Of a stretch of DNA of 39,099 bases, positions 15,659 to 22,952 are shown piece by piece. The stretch is from Actinomycetota bacterium (GTDB lineage Bacteria > Actinomycetota > Actinomycetes > Mycobacteriales > Pseudonocardiaceae). The notes beneath the pieces are model-generated. The model was not told the origin of the DNA. It searched no databases and saw nothing but the letters and a program-made list of their open reading frames with translations. Each line of letters opens with the position of its first letter. Position 1 is the stretch's first letter. The DNA lies in NCBI GenBank assembly GCA_021324675.1, contig JAJPIR010000286.1:1-39099 (forward strand), given 5' to 3'. The position numbers and the translations under genes were made by a program.

Positions 15659-16174
15659 TCAGTTCTCGACCATCTCGGCGAAATCCTGCTCGTTGCGCTC
15701 GGCGCCGCGGTTGTACGACCACGCCACCGCGACGAAGAACGGGTAGACCGCCAAGCCGAGCAGCAGCCATGGCAGGTTCAGGCCCAGGACAGTGGTCGTA
15801 CCCAGCGACGGTATGAGGAAAAACGCGATGGGGATGGCTCCGAGCACCACAACGGTCAACAGCATCAGCCGCAGGGACAGCAACAGCTGCACCCGTACCA
15901 GCTGGCGCACCAGCACCTCACCGACGCTGGTCTGGTCTTCCAGCTCGGCCAGCGTGCGCACCACCCGGCGGCTGTTGCGCCGCTGAGCCAGCACAATCCG
16001 TTCCCGCTTGGAGCCCTTGACCCGGCCGGTCAGTGGATAAACCGTGCTGTCCTGTACTGCTTGTCCCTGGGCTGCCCGTTCCTGGGCGGCGGCTTCCTCT
16101 GCGGCTTTGACCAGCGCCGCCCAGGGGTCACCGTCCGGACCGCTCGCCTCGTTGTTCATGCCCCCGAAGCTCAT
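15659..16174 (-). CDS. DUF485-like small membrane partner of the symporter
   Basis: A 171-residue protein. The start ATG 16174 has AAGG nine bases upstream; the longer open frame would overlap the response regulator and is rejected. The first 90 residues are soluble and charged, including an alanine/glutamate-rich helix AAEEAAAQERAAQ with coiled-coil potential. Two helices follow: LLLSLRLMLLTVVVLGAIPI (about 98-117) and NLPWLLLGLAVYPFFVAVAW (about 132-151), then the AERNEQDFAEMVEN tail. This two-helix arrangement and tail are like the small subunits encoded with ActP-type symporters in actinobacteria. It sits immediately before a symporter gene (7 bp) and 25 bp after the regulator gene. Confidence 0.85.
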   Translation of the reverse strand: MSFGGMNNEASGPDGDPWAALVKAAEEAAAQERAAQGQAVQDSTVYPLTGRVKGSKRERIVLAQRRNSRRVVRTLAELEDQTSVGEVLVRQLVRVQLLLSLRLMLLTVVVLGAIPIAFFLIPSLGTTTVLGLNLPWLLLGLAVYPFFVAVAWSYNRGAERNEQDFAEMVEN

Positions 16175-16199
16175 CTGGCGTGGCCTTAAGCCGTTACGC

Positions 16200-17015
16200 T
16201 CATCGGGACGTCCAGCCTTGCTTGGCCGCGCGCACCAGCCGGTCCTTGAGCTCGCGGGTGTGCCTGCGGCTGACCGGTAATTCGGTGGCGTCATCGCCGT
16301 TGCCGACCCGGACGACATAGCCCGACGTCGACATGCGCAGTTCGGTGACCAGCGGCAGGGCGACCAGGAAGGAGCGGTGGATGCGCACGAACCCGGCATC
16401 GGACCAGCGATCCTCCAGTTGGGACAGCGGGATACGGACCAGGTGGCTGGTGCCCTCACCGGTATGCAGCCGCGCGTAGTCCCCATGCGCCTCCACCCAG
16501 CGCACCGACGAGCGGGGGACCAGTTTGGTGGTACCGGCGAGTTCCACCGGGATGACTTCGTCCTCGCTGGCCTGCTCCGGTCCCGGAGCGGCCGCGTCCC
16601 GCCGGGAAGCCACGATTCGCCGCATCGTGTTGGCCAGCCGCTCCCGGCTCACTGGTTTCATCAAGTAGTCAGCCGCACCGATCTCGAACGCGTCCAGAGC
16701 GTTCTCGTCGTAGGCGGTGGCGAACACCACTGCCGGCGGGTTGGGGATCGTGGCCAGCACGCGGGCCAACTCGAGACCGTCTAACCCAGGCATCCGGATG
16801 TCCAGGAACACCACATCGACCCGCGGCAGCGGGGTGCCGTTGGGGCTGCGGCTATCGGGCCGCAGGATCGACAGCGCCTCGGTGGCGTTCGTGGCGGTCA
16901 GGATGGTGCCGATGCGCGGCTCAGCCTCCAAGACCTCTAGCAGCATGGCCAACGGACCCGGCTCGTCGTCGACGGCGAGCACGACAAGCCCGGGATTGTC
17001 GTCGTTGCCGCTCAT
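16200..17015 (-). CDS. LytTR-family response regulator
   Basis: A 271-residue two-component regulator. The receiver domain (about 10-135) has the acidic pair in LAVDDEPG, phospho-acceptor Asp72 in VVFLDIRMPGLDG, Thr98-type switch residue in FATAYDE, and the conserved Lys in LMKPVSRE. The DNA-binding LytTR domain (about 150-265) shows VRWVEAHGDYARLHT, FVRIHRSFLVAL and ELPVSRRHTRELKDRL. Its ATG is preceded by GAGAGG. It follows the S49 peptidase and the LytS-type kinase and precedes two symporter modules, so the obvious role is phosphorylation-dependent control of those transporters, as for enterobacterial BtsR and YpdB. Confidence 0.94.
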   Translation of the reverse strand: MSGNDDNPGLVVLAVDDEPGPLAMLLEVLEAEPRIGTILTATNATEALSILRPDSRSPNGTPLPRVDVVFLDIRMPGLDGLELARVLATIPNPPAVVFATAYDENALDAFEIGAADYLMKPVSRERLANTMRRIVASRRDAAAPGPEQASEDEVIPVELAGTTKLVPRSSVRWVEAHGDYARLHTGEGTSHLVRIPLSQLEDRWSDAGFVRIHRSFLVALPLVTELRMSTSGYVVRVGNGDDATELPVSRRHTRELKDRLVRAAKQGWTSR

Positions 17016-17179
17016 TGATCGCCTCTCAGCCGACCTGCCCCCCTAAGAACTGTGGTGGACTCTCAATCCTGCACATGGCCGGTATTGCTGTCCACGGTTG
17101 GTACGTTGTCCCTGGTTGACGGTTGACTTTACTGGTACCGAGTTTGAACACCGGTACACCGGCGCATCAACGGACGGGG
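17016..17179 (-). promoter_or_regulatory. Leader of the response-regulator gene with short direct repeats
   Basis: This 164-bp gap separates the S49 peptidase stop from the regulator start. It contains a perfect 7-bp tandem, GGTTGACGGTTGAC (17114-17127 on the plus strand), a further ACGGTTGG about 20 bases to its left, and a repeated ACCGGTRYACCGG-like segment near 17140-17163. LytTR proteins bind pairs of short direct repeats, so an internal, autoregulated promoter is possible. I could not identify convincing -35 and -10 hexamers. Confidence 0.35.
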
Positions 17180-18076
17180 CTACAACCCGAAGCGAGCCCA
17201 GGCGGCTCGGTGCTCGAGCGCTTCGAGCACTGCGAGCGCGGATTCCGAGGCGCTGTGGGTGCTCAGTGTGGCTGCCGCGGGGACGAGACCCAGCCGGGCC
17301 AGCAGCGGCCGGCGTTGCTCGACGGTGACGATTTGCGCGCTGGGGTAGCGCTTGCTCATCTCCCCGCGCATCGTGCCCAACCGGTCCACCAGGCCCAGTT
17401 CGACGGCCCGGCGCCCGGTCCATACCTCGCCGGTGAACAGGTCTTGCTGGTCAGTGGCCAGCATGGTGCCCCGCCGGGAGCAGACCCATTCCCGGAACAT
17501 CGTGTGCAGCTCGGCTTGCATGCCGTGCAACCAGATCACGTCTTCTTCCTGCTCAGGCAGGAAGGGGTCCAGGCGGGCCTTGTTGGCGCCCGCGGTGTAG
17601 AGCCTGCGCTCGACCCCGAAGCGCTCCAGCAAACCGTGCAGCCCGAATCCCCGGCTGACCACCCCGATGGATCCGACCAGCGATGTGGGGTGCGCGATGA
17701 TCTCGTCCGCGGCGCAGGCCACCCAGTAACCGCCGGACGCGGCGATGTCCTCGCAAAACGCGAGCACTGGTACGTGCTTGTCGTCGGCGAGGCCGCGGAT
17801 CCGATCCGCCAGCAGCGCTGATTGGGTAGGCGACCCGCCCGGTGAATTGATCAACAGTGCTACTGCCCGCAGCCGCTCGTAGCTGAAGGCGCGCGTCAGC
17901 ACCGAGTCGAAGGAAGCCAGGTTGATCACTCCGCGGGCCAGCGACGCCGGCGCCGGCGTGATCACGCCATGCAGTTTTACCGCGGCCACCACCGGGCCGC
18001 TTTCCCGCTGGCTGCCAGGCAACGGCAGCCGCGAGGCCAGGTCCTTGACGTCCATTCGGTTAAGCGTACGGAGCAT
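17180..18076 (-). CDS. S49 family peptidase (SppA-like, short cytoplasmic form)
   Basis: A 298-residue serine protease of the signal peptide peptidase A type. The region VALLINSPGGSPTQSALLAD is the S49 substrate loop; the nucleophile is Ser114 in EDIAASGGYWVAC, and the general base is probably Lys166 in TAGANKARLDPF, giving the Ser/Lys dyad of the bacterial family. SLVGSIGVVSRGFGL is also characteristic. There is no N-terminal membrane helix, unlike E. coli SppA, so it may be peripheral. Met8 is an alternative start. It lies between a sensor kinase (25 bp upstream) and its regulator, an odd place that suggests either a signalling role or simple co-inheritance. Confidence 0.92.
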   Translation of the reverse strand: MLRTLNRMDVKDLASRLPLPGSQRESGPVVAAVKLHGVITPAPASLARGVINLASFDSVLTRAFSYERLRAVALLINSPGGSPTQSALLADRIRGLADDKHVPVLAFCEDIAASGGYWVACAADEIIAHPTSLVGSIGVVSRGFGLHGLLERFGVERRLYTAGANKARLDPFLPEQEEDVIWLHGMQAELHTMFREWVCSRRGTMLATDQQDLFTGEVWTGRRAVELGLVDRLGTMRGEMSKRYPSAQIVTVEQRRPLLARLGLVPAAATLSTHSASESALAVLEALEHRAAWARFGL

Positions 18077-18101
18077 GGCTGCCAGCTCTTCCCGGTCGGT
18101 G

Positions 18102-19355
18102 CTAGGCGCTTACCGGCGGCTGGGTACGCGACGGGCTTGGTGTCGGCGGAGCGATGGCGCGCACCCCGCGGCTGAACTTCGGCACCTTCATACTGACCTT
18201 GGTGCCCGCCCCCGGCGCCGTCTCGACGACCAGCCCGCACTCGTCGCCGAACGCTCCGCGCAGCCGGTCGTGGACGTTGCCCAAACCGACATGGGCCCCG
18301 GTGACGTGAGAGTCGGTCATCTCGTCGCGCAGCCGGTCCGGGTCCATCCCGATGCCGTCGTCCTCGACACTGATCACGCAATCCGCTCCGGCGTCCTCGG
18401 CTATCACCGAGACGGTGCCCCCGCCGGGTTTGCCCGCCAGCCCGTGCCGGACGGCGTTTTCCACCAGCGGCTGCAGCGCCAGGAATGGCAGTACTACCGG
18501 AAGTACCTCAGGGGCGATCTGCAGTTTGACCTGTAGTCGTTCCCCGAACCTGGCCTTCTCCAGGATCAGGTACCGGTCGATGTTGTTGAGTTCCTCGGCC
18601 AGCGTGGTGAATTCCCCGGTGGAGCGGAAGGAGTACCGGGTGAACTCGGCGAACTCCATGAGCAGTTCGCGCGCCTCCTCAGGGTCGGTGCGCACGAAGG
18701 ACGAGATCGTCGTCAGCGCGTTGTAGATGAAATGCGGCGAGATCTGCGCGCGCAGCGCCCGTACCTCGGCATGGGCCAGCCGGGATCGGGACTCGTCGAG
18801 CTCGGCCAGCTCCAGCTGGCTGGAGACGTAACGGGCGACTTCAGCGGTGGCCCGCATGACGCCCGCTGCGGCGGGCCGCTCGCTGACCACACCAAAGGTC
18901 CCCACGATCCCCCCGTCGACCTCCAGCGGGGAGACGATCACCGCGCGAATCGGGCAGTCGGCCCGGCCGCAGTCCATCTCGCGCTGGCTGCGAACCTGCT
19001 GGCGGCCGGTGCTCAGGGCCTCCAAAGCGGCTTCGGCGACCCATTCGGCGTGATGCTGCCCCTCGCCATCCCAGGCCAGCATCACGCTTTCATCGTTGGT
19101 CAGCGCAACGGCCGTGCAGTTCAACAGGGCCCGCAGGTGCGGCGCCGCAGCGGTCGCCGAGGACGCCTGCAGCCCGTCGCGTAACGGCGGTGATGCCCGT
19201 GCCATGGTGATCAGTGCGTTGTAGGTGGCCCGGTCGGCATCGGTGCCGAACTCCCGCCGGCTGCGCACCCAGTGCAGCAAGCCGGTAGCGAGCACCGCAG
19301 CGATAATCAGGGCGAGTGCTGCCACCACCCCGGGGTTGTGGAGCAGATTCACCAC
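18102..19355 (-). CDS. LytS-type sensor histidine kinase
   Basis: A 417-residue kinase. One N-terminal membrane helix (about 8-30) anchors it; a GAF-like sensor domain follows (about 60-180) and contains a cysteine pair in MDCGRADCPIR that could bind metal or sense redox. A linker helix (about 176-200) leads to the His_kinase (LytS) domain with phospho-acceptor His208 in RAQISPHFIYNALTTI, and then a HATPase domain with LQPLVENAVRHGL and EDDGIGMDP. The absence of a multi-helix sensor means the signal is probably cytoplasmic. The C-terminal 25 residues are proline-rich. The start is GTG. It heads the minus-strand run and pairs with the LytTR regulator two genes on. Confidence 0.94.
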   Translation of the reverse strand: MVNLLHNPGVVAALALIIAAVLATGLLHWVRSRREFGTDADRATYNALITMARASPPLRDGLQASSATAAAPHLRALLNCTAVALTNDESVMLAWDGEGQHHAEWVAEAALEALSTGRQQVRSQREMDCGRADCPIRAVIVSPLEVDGGIVGTFGVVSERPAAAGVMRATAEVARYVSSQLELAELDESRSRLAHAEVRALRAQISPHFIYNALTTISSFVRTDPEEARELLMEFAEFTRYSFRSTGEFTTLAEELNNIDRYLILEKARFGERLQVKLQIAPEVLPVVLPFLALQPLVENAVRHGLAGKPGGGTVSVIAEDAGADCVISVEDDGIGMDPDRLRDEMTDSHVTGAHVGLGNVHDRLRGAFGDECGLVVETAPGAGTKVSMKVPKFSRGVRAIAPPTPSPSRTQPPVSA

Positions 19356-19470
19356 GCCATCGTCGCGTTCCTGCTGCCAGCTGACAACGTTGCCTCGCCG
19401 CGACGCGCCCGATCGCCGCGGGAGTCACCGGGCTGTGATCTCCTGGCATGCCGCATAGACTGTACGGTTC

Positions 19471-19941
19471 TCAGTTCGGCACCGAGCTGGAGATTCGCGG
19501 CATGCTGTGCGCCACCCTGGGCCAGATCACCCCGCCGATGATCCAGCGTGCTGCCATGTCGGCGGAGTACCCGGCCTGGATCCATCGGGCGGCCACGAGC
19601 ATGGGGTGGTCACGGCTGGCGTCCACCACGTCGTGGAGCATCACCGCCAGCCGCAACACCTCTGGGTTGCGGGTGACATAGCCGATCGGCCGGCGACTCC
19701 TGCTGCGGGGCGGCGAGACCATCGGGTTGGGTGGACTGATTGGGAACAGCCGCAGGCCACGCTCGGCAAGCAGGTCAGCGGTCTGGCGTTCCGGAGCGGG
19801 CTGCTCAGTCGGCACTCCGGAGCAGATCCATTCCACCGGGCGACCCAGCGCTGTGTCGTCGGCAGACCGCAACTCGATCGTCCATGTTGCACCCACCGAG
19901 CAACACCATGATGCGGTGAGTACTTCGGCGTCGGGGGTCAC
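19471..19941 (-). CDS. Possible hypothetical protein, about 156 aa
   Basis: An open minus-strand frame (up to 20055) fills a region with no better candidate. I place the start at GTG 19941, though GTG 19896 is as likely and no ribosome site is well spaced. The stretches TWTIELRSADDTALGRPVEW and GYVTRNPEVLRLAVMLHDVV, and the helical AARWIQAGYSADMAARWIIGG, read like real protein, with a repeated W-I-x-x-G pattern seen in helical repeat proteins. The middle (SPPNPMVSPPRSRSRRP) is low complexity. I do not recognise a family. A hairpin separates it from fpg, so it would be transcribed on its own or by read-through. Confidence 0.45.
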   Translation of the reverse strand: MTPDAEVLTASWCCSVGATWTIELRSADDTALGRPVEWICSGVPTEQPAPERQTADLLAERGLRLFPISPPNPMVSPPRSRSRRPIGYVTRNPEVLRLAVMLHDVVDASRDHPMLVAARWIQAGYSADMAARWIIGGVIWPRVAHSMPRISSSVPN

Positions 19942-20057
19942 TCCTTGATCTATGGGGGTTCTTCGCCGAGAGGGAAAGCCCACGGAGTGATTTGGTGACG
20001 GGGGCCGAACCACGACGACTAGCGAACTCCGGATGAGGCCGGTGCGCGACCGCAACA

Positions 20058-20083
20058 GGGGTGAATTGGTTGGCCTTCACCCC
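20058..20083 (-). terminator. Probable terminator hairpin of the Fpg/Nei gene
   Basis: GGGGTGAA and TTCACCCC form a perfect 8-bp stem around a 10-nt loop, 20 bases after the stop codon on the minus strand. There is no U tract, as is often the case for actinomycete terminators. Confidence 0.5.
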
Positions 20084-20103
20084 GATGGCTCATCTGGTGG
20101 CAA

Positions 20104-20967
20104 TCAGCGAAGCAGCCGTGAAAGCCTGCGGTCCGCCAGTGGCTTCCCGCCGGTTTGGCAGGTAGGGCAGTACTGGAAAGAGCGGTCTGCAAAAGACACT
20201 TCTCGCACGGTGTCGCCACAGACCGGGCACGGCAGACCAGCGCGGGCGTGCACGGCCAGGCCGGCCCGCTTCTCTGCCTTAAGCCGGGCAGCGTCCTGGC
20301 CAACACAGTGGGCTATCGCGTCGTGCAGCACTCGCTGGAGGGCTTCATGCAGCCGGTTGAGCGCGTCGTCGGGCAGCCGCCCGGCGGTGGCGTAGGGCGA
20401 CAGCGCAGCGGCGTGCAAGATCTCGTCGGAGTAGGCGTTGCCGATCCCGGCGATCACAGTCTGGTCGGTCAGCACTGTCTTGAGCCGCTCGGAGCGCCCG
20501 CGCAGCAGCTCGACGAGCTGTTCACGGGTCAGCTCCAGAGCGTCCGGACCGAGCCGGTGGATGCCCGGTAGCACGGCCACGCCGGCCGCGTCGGCCACGA
20601 CGTACACCGCGAGCCGCTTCTGAGTGCCTGCCTCGGTAACGTCGAATCCCACTCCGCCGCTCAGGTGGACGCGCAGCGCGAGGGGTCCCTTGCCGGGGCG
20701 TGGTGGGGTCGGGACCAGTGAGTCAGACCACCGTAGCCACCCCGCGCGTGCCAGATGCATGACCAGCGCCGGGCCGGCGGTGTACAACGCGAGGAACTTG
20801 CCGTGCCGGGCAGCGCCGGTCACCACATGCTCGTGCAGCGCGCTCACGGGTGGCTGCACGGTCTTGAGCACGGTGGGAGAGGTGACGTCAATGCGGGTCA
20901 CGGTGGCGCCGACGGCGTGCTCGCGCAGGTGATGCGCCAGCGCTTCGACTTCGGGCAGCTCAGGCAT
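20104..20967 (-). CDS. Fpg/Nei family DNA glycosylase-lyase
   Basis: A base-excision repair glycosylase of 287 residues removing oxidised bases and cleaving at abasic sites. The start at 20967 gives the obligatory N-terminus PELPEVEAL, in which Pro2 and Glu3 are catalytic; translation from 21012 would bury it, so it is rejected. GGAG lies about 12 bases upstream. Other landmarks are LTEAGTQKR-like DVTEAGTQKRLAV, the H2TH region GIGNAYSDEILHAA, and the C-terminal zinc finger with CPVC and CPTC pairs (GLPCPVCGDTVREV and FQYCPTCQTGG). This branch resembles the mycobacterial Nei/Fpg paralogues; which lesion it prefers cannot be told from the sequence. Confidence 0.94.
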   Translation of the reverse strand: MPELPEVEALAHHLREHAVGATVTRIDVTSPTVLKTVQPPVSALHEHVVTGAARHGKFLALYTAGPALVMHLARAGWLRWSDSLVPTPPRPGKGPLALRVHLSGGVGFDVTEAGTQKRLAVYVVADAAGVAVLPGIHRLGPDALELTREQLVELLRGRSERLKTVLTDQTVIAGIGNAYSDEILHAAALSPYATAGRLPDDALNRLHEALQRVLHDAIAHCVGQDAARLKAEKRAGLAVHARAGLPCPVCGDTVREVSFADRSFQYCPTCQTGGKPLADRRLSRLLR

Positions 20968-21034
20968 GCTTCCAGTGTGCTCCTGCGCCCGCCGAGGTTG
21001 GGCCCAGCTCAAGCAGTCACAGGATTGGGAGGGC

Positions 21035-21457
21035 CTATCTCACGCGCGTGAGTGGCCCATGGGGTTCGTTGGGATAACCTTTCGTCTCAAGATCGTCAAC
21101 GATCCGGTACATCTCGTCTCGGGCCGCCGCCATGCCCTTCACAACACCTTCCCAGTACTCACCATCGGTGGCCGCAGTGATAACCCACGGCCGCTGCAGC
21201 GCCCACAACACCGGAAGCAGCAGCAATACCAACAGCAGCAGGAGCACGAACCAAGGGGGAATGACCACATTCGTCGGCGTCCAGAAGACCACGAACAGGG
21301 TCAGCACCGCGAGGATGCCCAACATCGCGATGCCGGACACGTAGCCGGCAGCCAGGTCGTGCTCGAACTGATCGGCAATCCCCGGGCGCGTCCAACTGAT
21401 CCGGCGCTGCACTTCCCATAGGCGCCCATCAGGGTTCGACCGCACCCTCTGCGCCAT
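21035..21457 (-). CDS. Two-helix membrane protein, 140 aa
   Basis: The ATG 21457 has a near-perfect GGAGGG seven bases upstream, which rejects the longer open frame. The N-terminal 45 residues are soluble (MAQRVRSNPDGRLWEVQRR). Two long helices follow: YVSGIAMLGILAVLTLFVVFW (about 46-66) and a very leucine-rich one ending LPVLWAL (about 72-95). The rest, ITAATDGEYWEGVVKGMAAA and a charged tail, is cytoplasmic or external. I do not know the family. Its ribosome site lies inside the last codons of a 22-codon upstream ORF, so expression is probably coupled to it. The last codons overlap the palindrome CTCACGCGCGTGAG (21039-21052). Confidence 0.8.
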   Translation of the reverse strand: MAQRVRSNPDGRLWEVQRRISWTRPGIADQFEHDLAAGYVSGIAMLGILAVLTLFVVFWTPTNVVIPPWFVLLLLLVLLLLPVLWALQRPWVITAATDGEYWEGVVKGMAAARDEMYRIVDDLETKGYPNEPHGPLTRVR

Positions 21458-21459
21458 GA

Positions 21460-21528
21460 TCAAACCCTCCGTATCTCGCGGGACACCCGCACCCGGCCGG
21501 TCAGGGCATACCAAAGACAGCGTCGCAT
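21460..21528 (-). CDS. 22-aa leader ORF upstream of the two-helix membrane protein
   Basis: A short ORF encoding MRRCLWYALTGRVR followed by VSREIRRV, ending in TGA two bases before the ATG of the downstream gene. GGAGG lies exactly seven bases before its ATG, a ribosome site as good as any in the window. Its codons for Arg-Arg-Val contain the downstream gene's GGAGGG. Such tight nesting indicates translational coupling or a regulatory leader peptide. Composition is Arg-rich (7 of 22). I do not recognise the peptide; it is too short to judge by homology here. Confidence 0.6.
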   Translation of the reverse strand: MRRCLWYALTGRVRVSREIRRV

Positions 21529-21621
21529 GTCCCGACCTCCGTATCCTGCCTGTCGCGGCACACCTCCTGGTACAGAGCGTAACGCGGGGCCGTTTGGACG
21601 CGGGTGTCATGCTGACTAGTG

Positions 21622-21960
21622 ATGACGCAACTGCCCTCGTTCGCCCGGCGCAAGGAGAACTTCCGCTGCTTGCGTTGCGCAACGTTGGTTCGCGGCAGCG
21701 GTTACACCAACCACTGCCCACGATGCTTGTGGTCCCGCCACGTTGACGTTAACCCGGGCGACCGCGCCGCCGAGTGCGGCGCGGCGATGGAGCCTGTCGG
21801 GGCGCTATGGGAAGGCGGAGAGATCGTCGTGGTCCAGCAGTGCCTCGGCTGCGGGCATATCCGGCGCAACCGCGCTGCTGCCAACGACGACCGGGATGCA
21901 CTGCTCGCCCTGTTCGGTCGTCCCGTGCCCGACCCGAGTAGCGCAGAGCCGAAAAGCTGA
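21622..21960 (+). CDS. RNHCP domain zinc-binding protein
   Basis: A 112-residue protein of the RNHCP family, small zinc-ribbon-like proteins of unknown function. The name-giving motif appears as YTNHCPRCLWSRHVDVNPGDRAAECG: Cys16 and Cys19 (FRCLRC), His31, Cys32 and Cys35, then Cys52, and a C-terminal pair Cys74/Cys77 (CLGCGHIRRN). These can bind one or two zinc ions. GTG 21619 directly precedes the ATG and is an alternative; neither has a ribosome site, so a leaderless mRNA is possible. It is divergent from the membrane-protein operon and converges on the DUF4142 gene with a four-base gap. Confidence 0.88.
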   Translation: MTQLPSFARRKENFRCLRCATLVRGSGYTNHCPRCLWSRHVDVNPGDRAAECGAAMEPVGALWEGGEIVVVQQCLGCGHIRRNRAAANDDRDALLALFGRPVPDPSSAEPKS

Positions 21961-21964
21961 CTTC

Positions 21965-22909
21965 TTACCAGCGGTGGGCGGCGCGGCGGCGCTGGGTGGG
22001 CCGAGTGGCGTAGCTCCGAGGAGTGCTGCGGTGCTGCGCTCCGGCTGGGGCTGGCCGCCGGATCCGTTTGCCGGTGCCGAGCAGTCCAAGCGCCACCAGC
22101 ACTCCTGCCGTCGAAACCAGGGCAGCGATCATGGCGTTGGTGTTGATTCCCGCCGTGGCTTGCTCTGGGCTGACGTTGACGACCTGGCCAATGGCCCGGG
22201 TGGGGCTGTCGGTGGTGGCGTTGGTGACAGGTGGTGGCGGTGCGGGAAGCTTGGAGTAGTCCACCAGCCCGGTGCGCTCCAGCGCCTCCATGTGCCGGTT
22301 GACCAGTACCGCGGCGTTTGCCGCGAACGACCGGATCAGCTCGTTTCGAGTGCCGGCCCGCACGGCCGTGATGGCAGGGAGCACCTCACCCTCGGTGACC
22401 CGCAGATGCTGGGCGAACATGCGGTCATACTTCGAGCCGGACTGCCCGGATAGTTGATTCATCCAGCTCTGCTGCTGCACGGTGGGCTGGTTCGGCAGCG
22501 CCACCCCGAGCTTGCTCGCCACCGAGCGCACCTGGTTGTCCAGGTCGCCGTAGTCTGTCGAGATCTTCTTGGCGACGGTGCGTACTTGCGGGTTGCTGCC
22601 TTGCGCCTGGGCCTGCCGCCCACTCGATCCTCCGCACAGCCCAGCTTGGCGGATCATGACCAGAAGATCACGATCCGCGGGTCCCACGGGACCCCACCTC
22701 GTGGGCGTCCAATTCGCGTCTTGTGCTGTTGTGGGCCCTGCCTGGCGGGCTTGCCCTGCCTGGCCTGCCTGCCCGGCGGCTTGGCCGCGAGGAGCGATAG
22801 CGATCGGGTATTGCGAGGTCCCCCAGTACTGGAATACGACGACAGTCAGGGCGGCGATCACCGCCAGGGCGACAGCCCATCGAACAAATCTGGGTACCGG
22901 GGGGCGCAC
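21965..22909 (-). CDS. DUF4142 domain protein with N- and C-terminal membrane helices
   Basis: The frame is open from a TTG at 22930, but GTG 22909 has AAAGG eight bases upstream and is preferred (314 aa). An N-terminal helix (about 8-30) exports or anchors the protein. A low-complexity GQAGQAGQARQAG stretch (about residues 45-58) follows. The DUF4142 domain (about 75-215) is a ferritin-like helical bundle: STDYGDLDNQVRSVASKLGV, QSGSKYDRMFAQHLRVTEGE and NRHMEALERTG are typical. A second helix (about 255-280, LVSTAGVLVALGLLGTGKR) is followed by a very basic tail. It would be an outward-facing domain held by both ends. It lies 22-43 bp after the ferric reductase-like gene in the same operon. 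Confidence 0.87.
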   Translation of the reverse strand: MRPPVPRFVRWAVALAVIAALTVVVFQYWGTSQYPIAIAPRGQAAGQAGQAGQARQAGPTTAQDANWTPTRWGPVGPADRDLLVMIRQAGLCGGSSGRQAQAQGSNPQVRTVAKKISTDYGDLDNQVRSVASKLGVALPNQPTVQQQSWMNQLSGQSGSKYDRMFAQHLRVTEGEVLPAITAVRAGTRNELIRSFAANAAVLVNRHMEALERTGLVDYSKLPAPPPPVTNATTDSPTRAIGQVVNVSPEQATAGINTNAMIAALVSTAGVLVALGLLGTGKRIRRPAPAGAQHRSTPRSYATRPTQRRRAAHRW

Positions 22910-22952
22910 AGCAGAAACCTTTCTCCGCAAGGCGTCAGCCAGTTTCTTGGGT

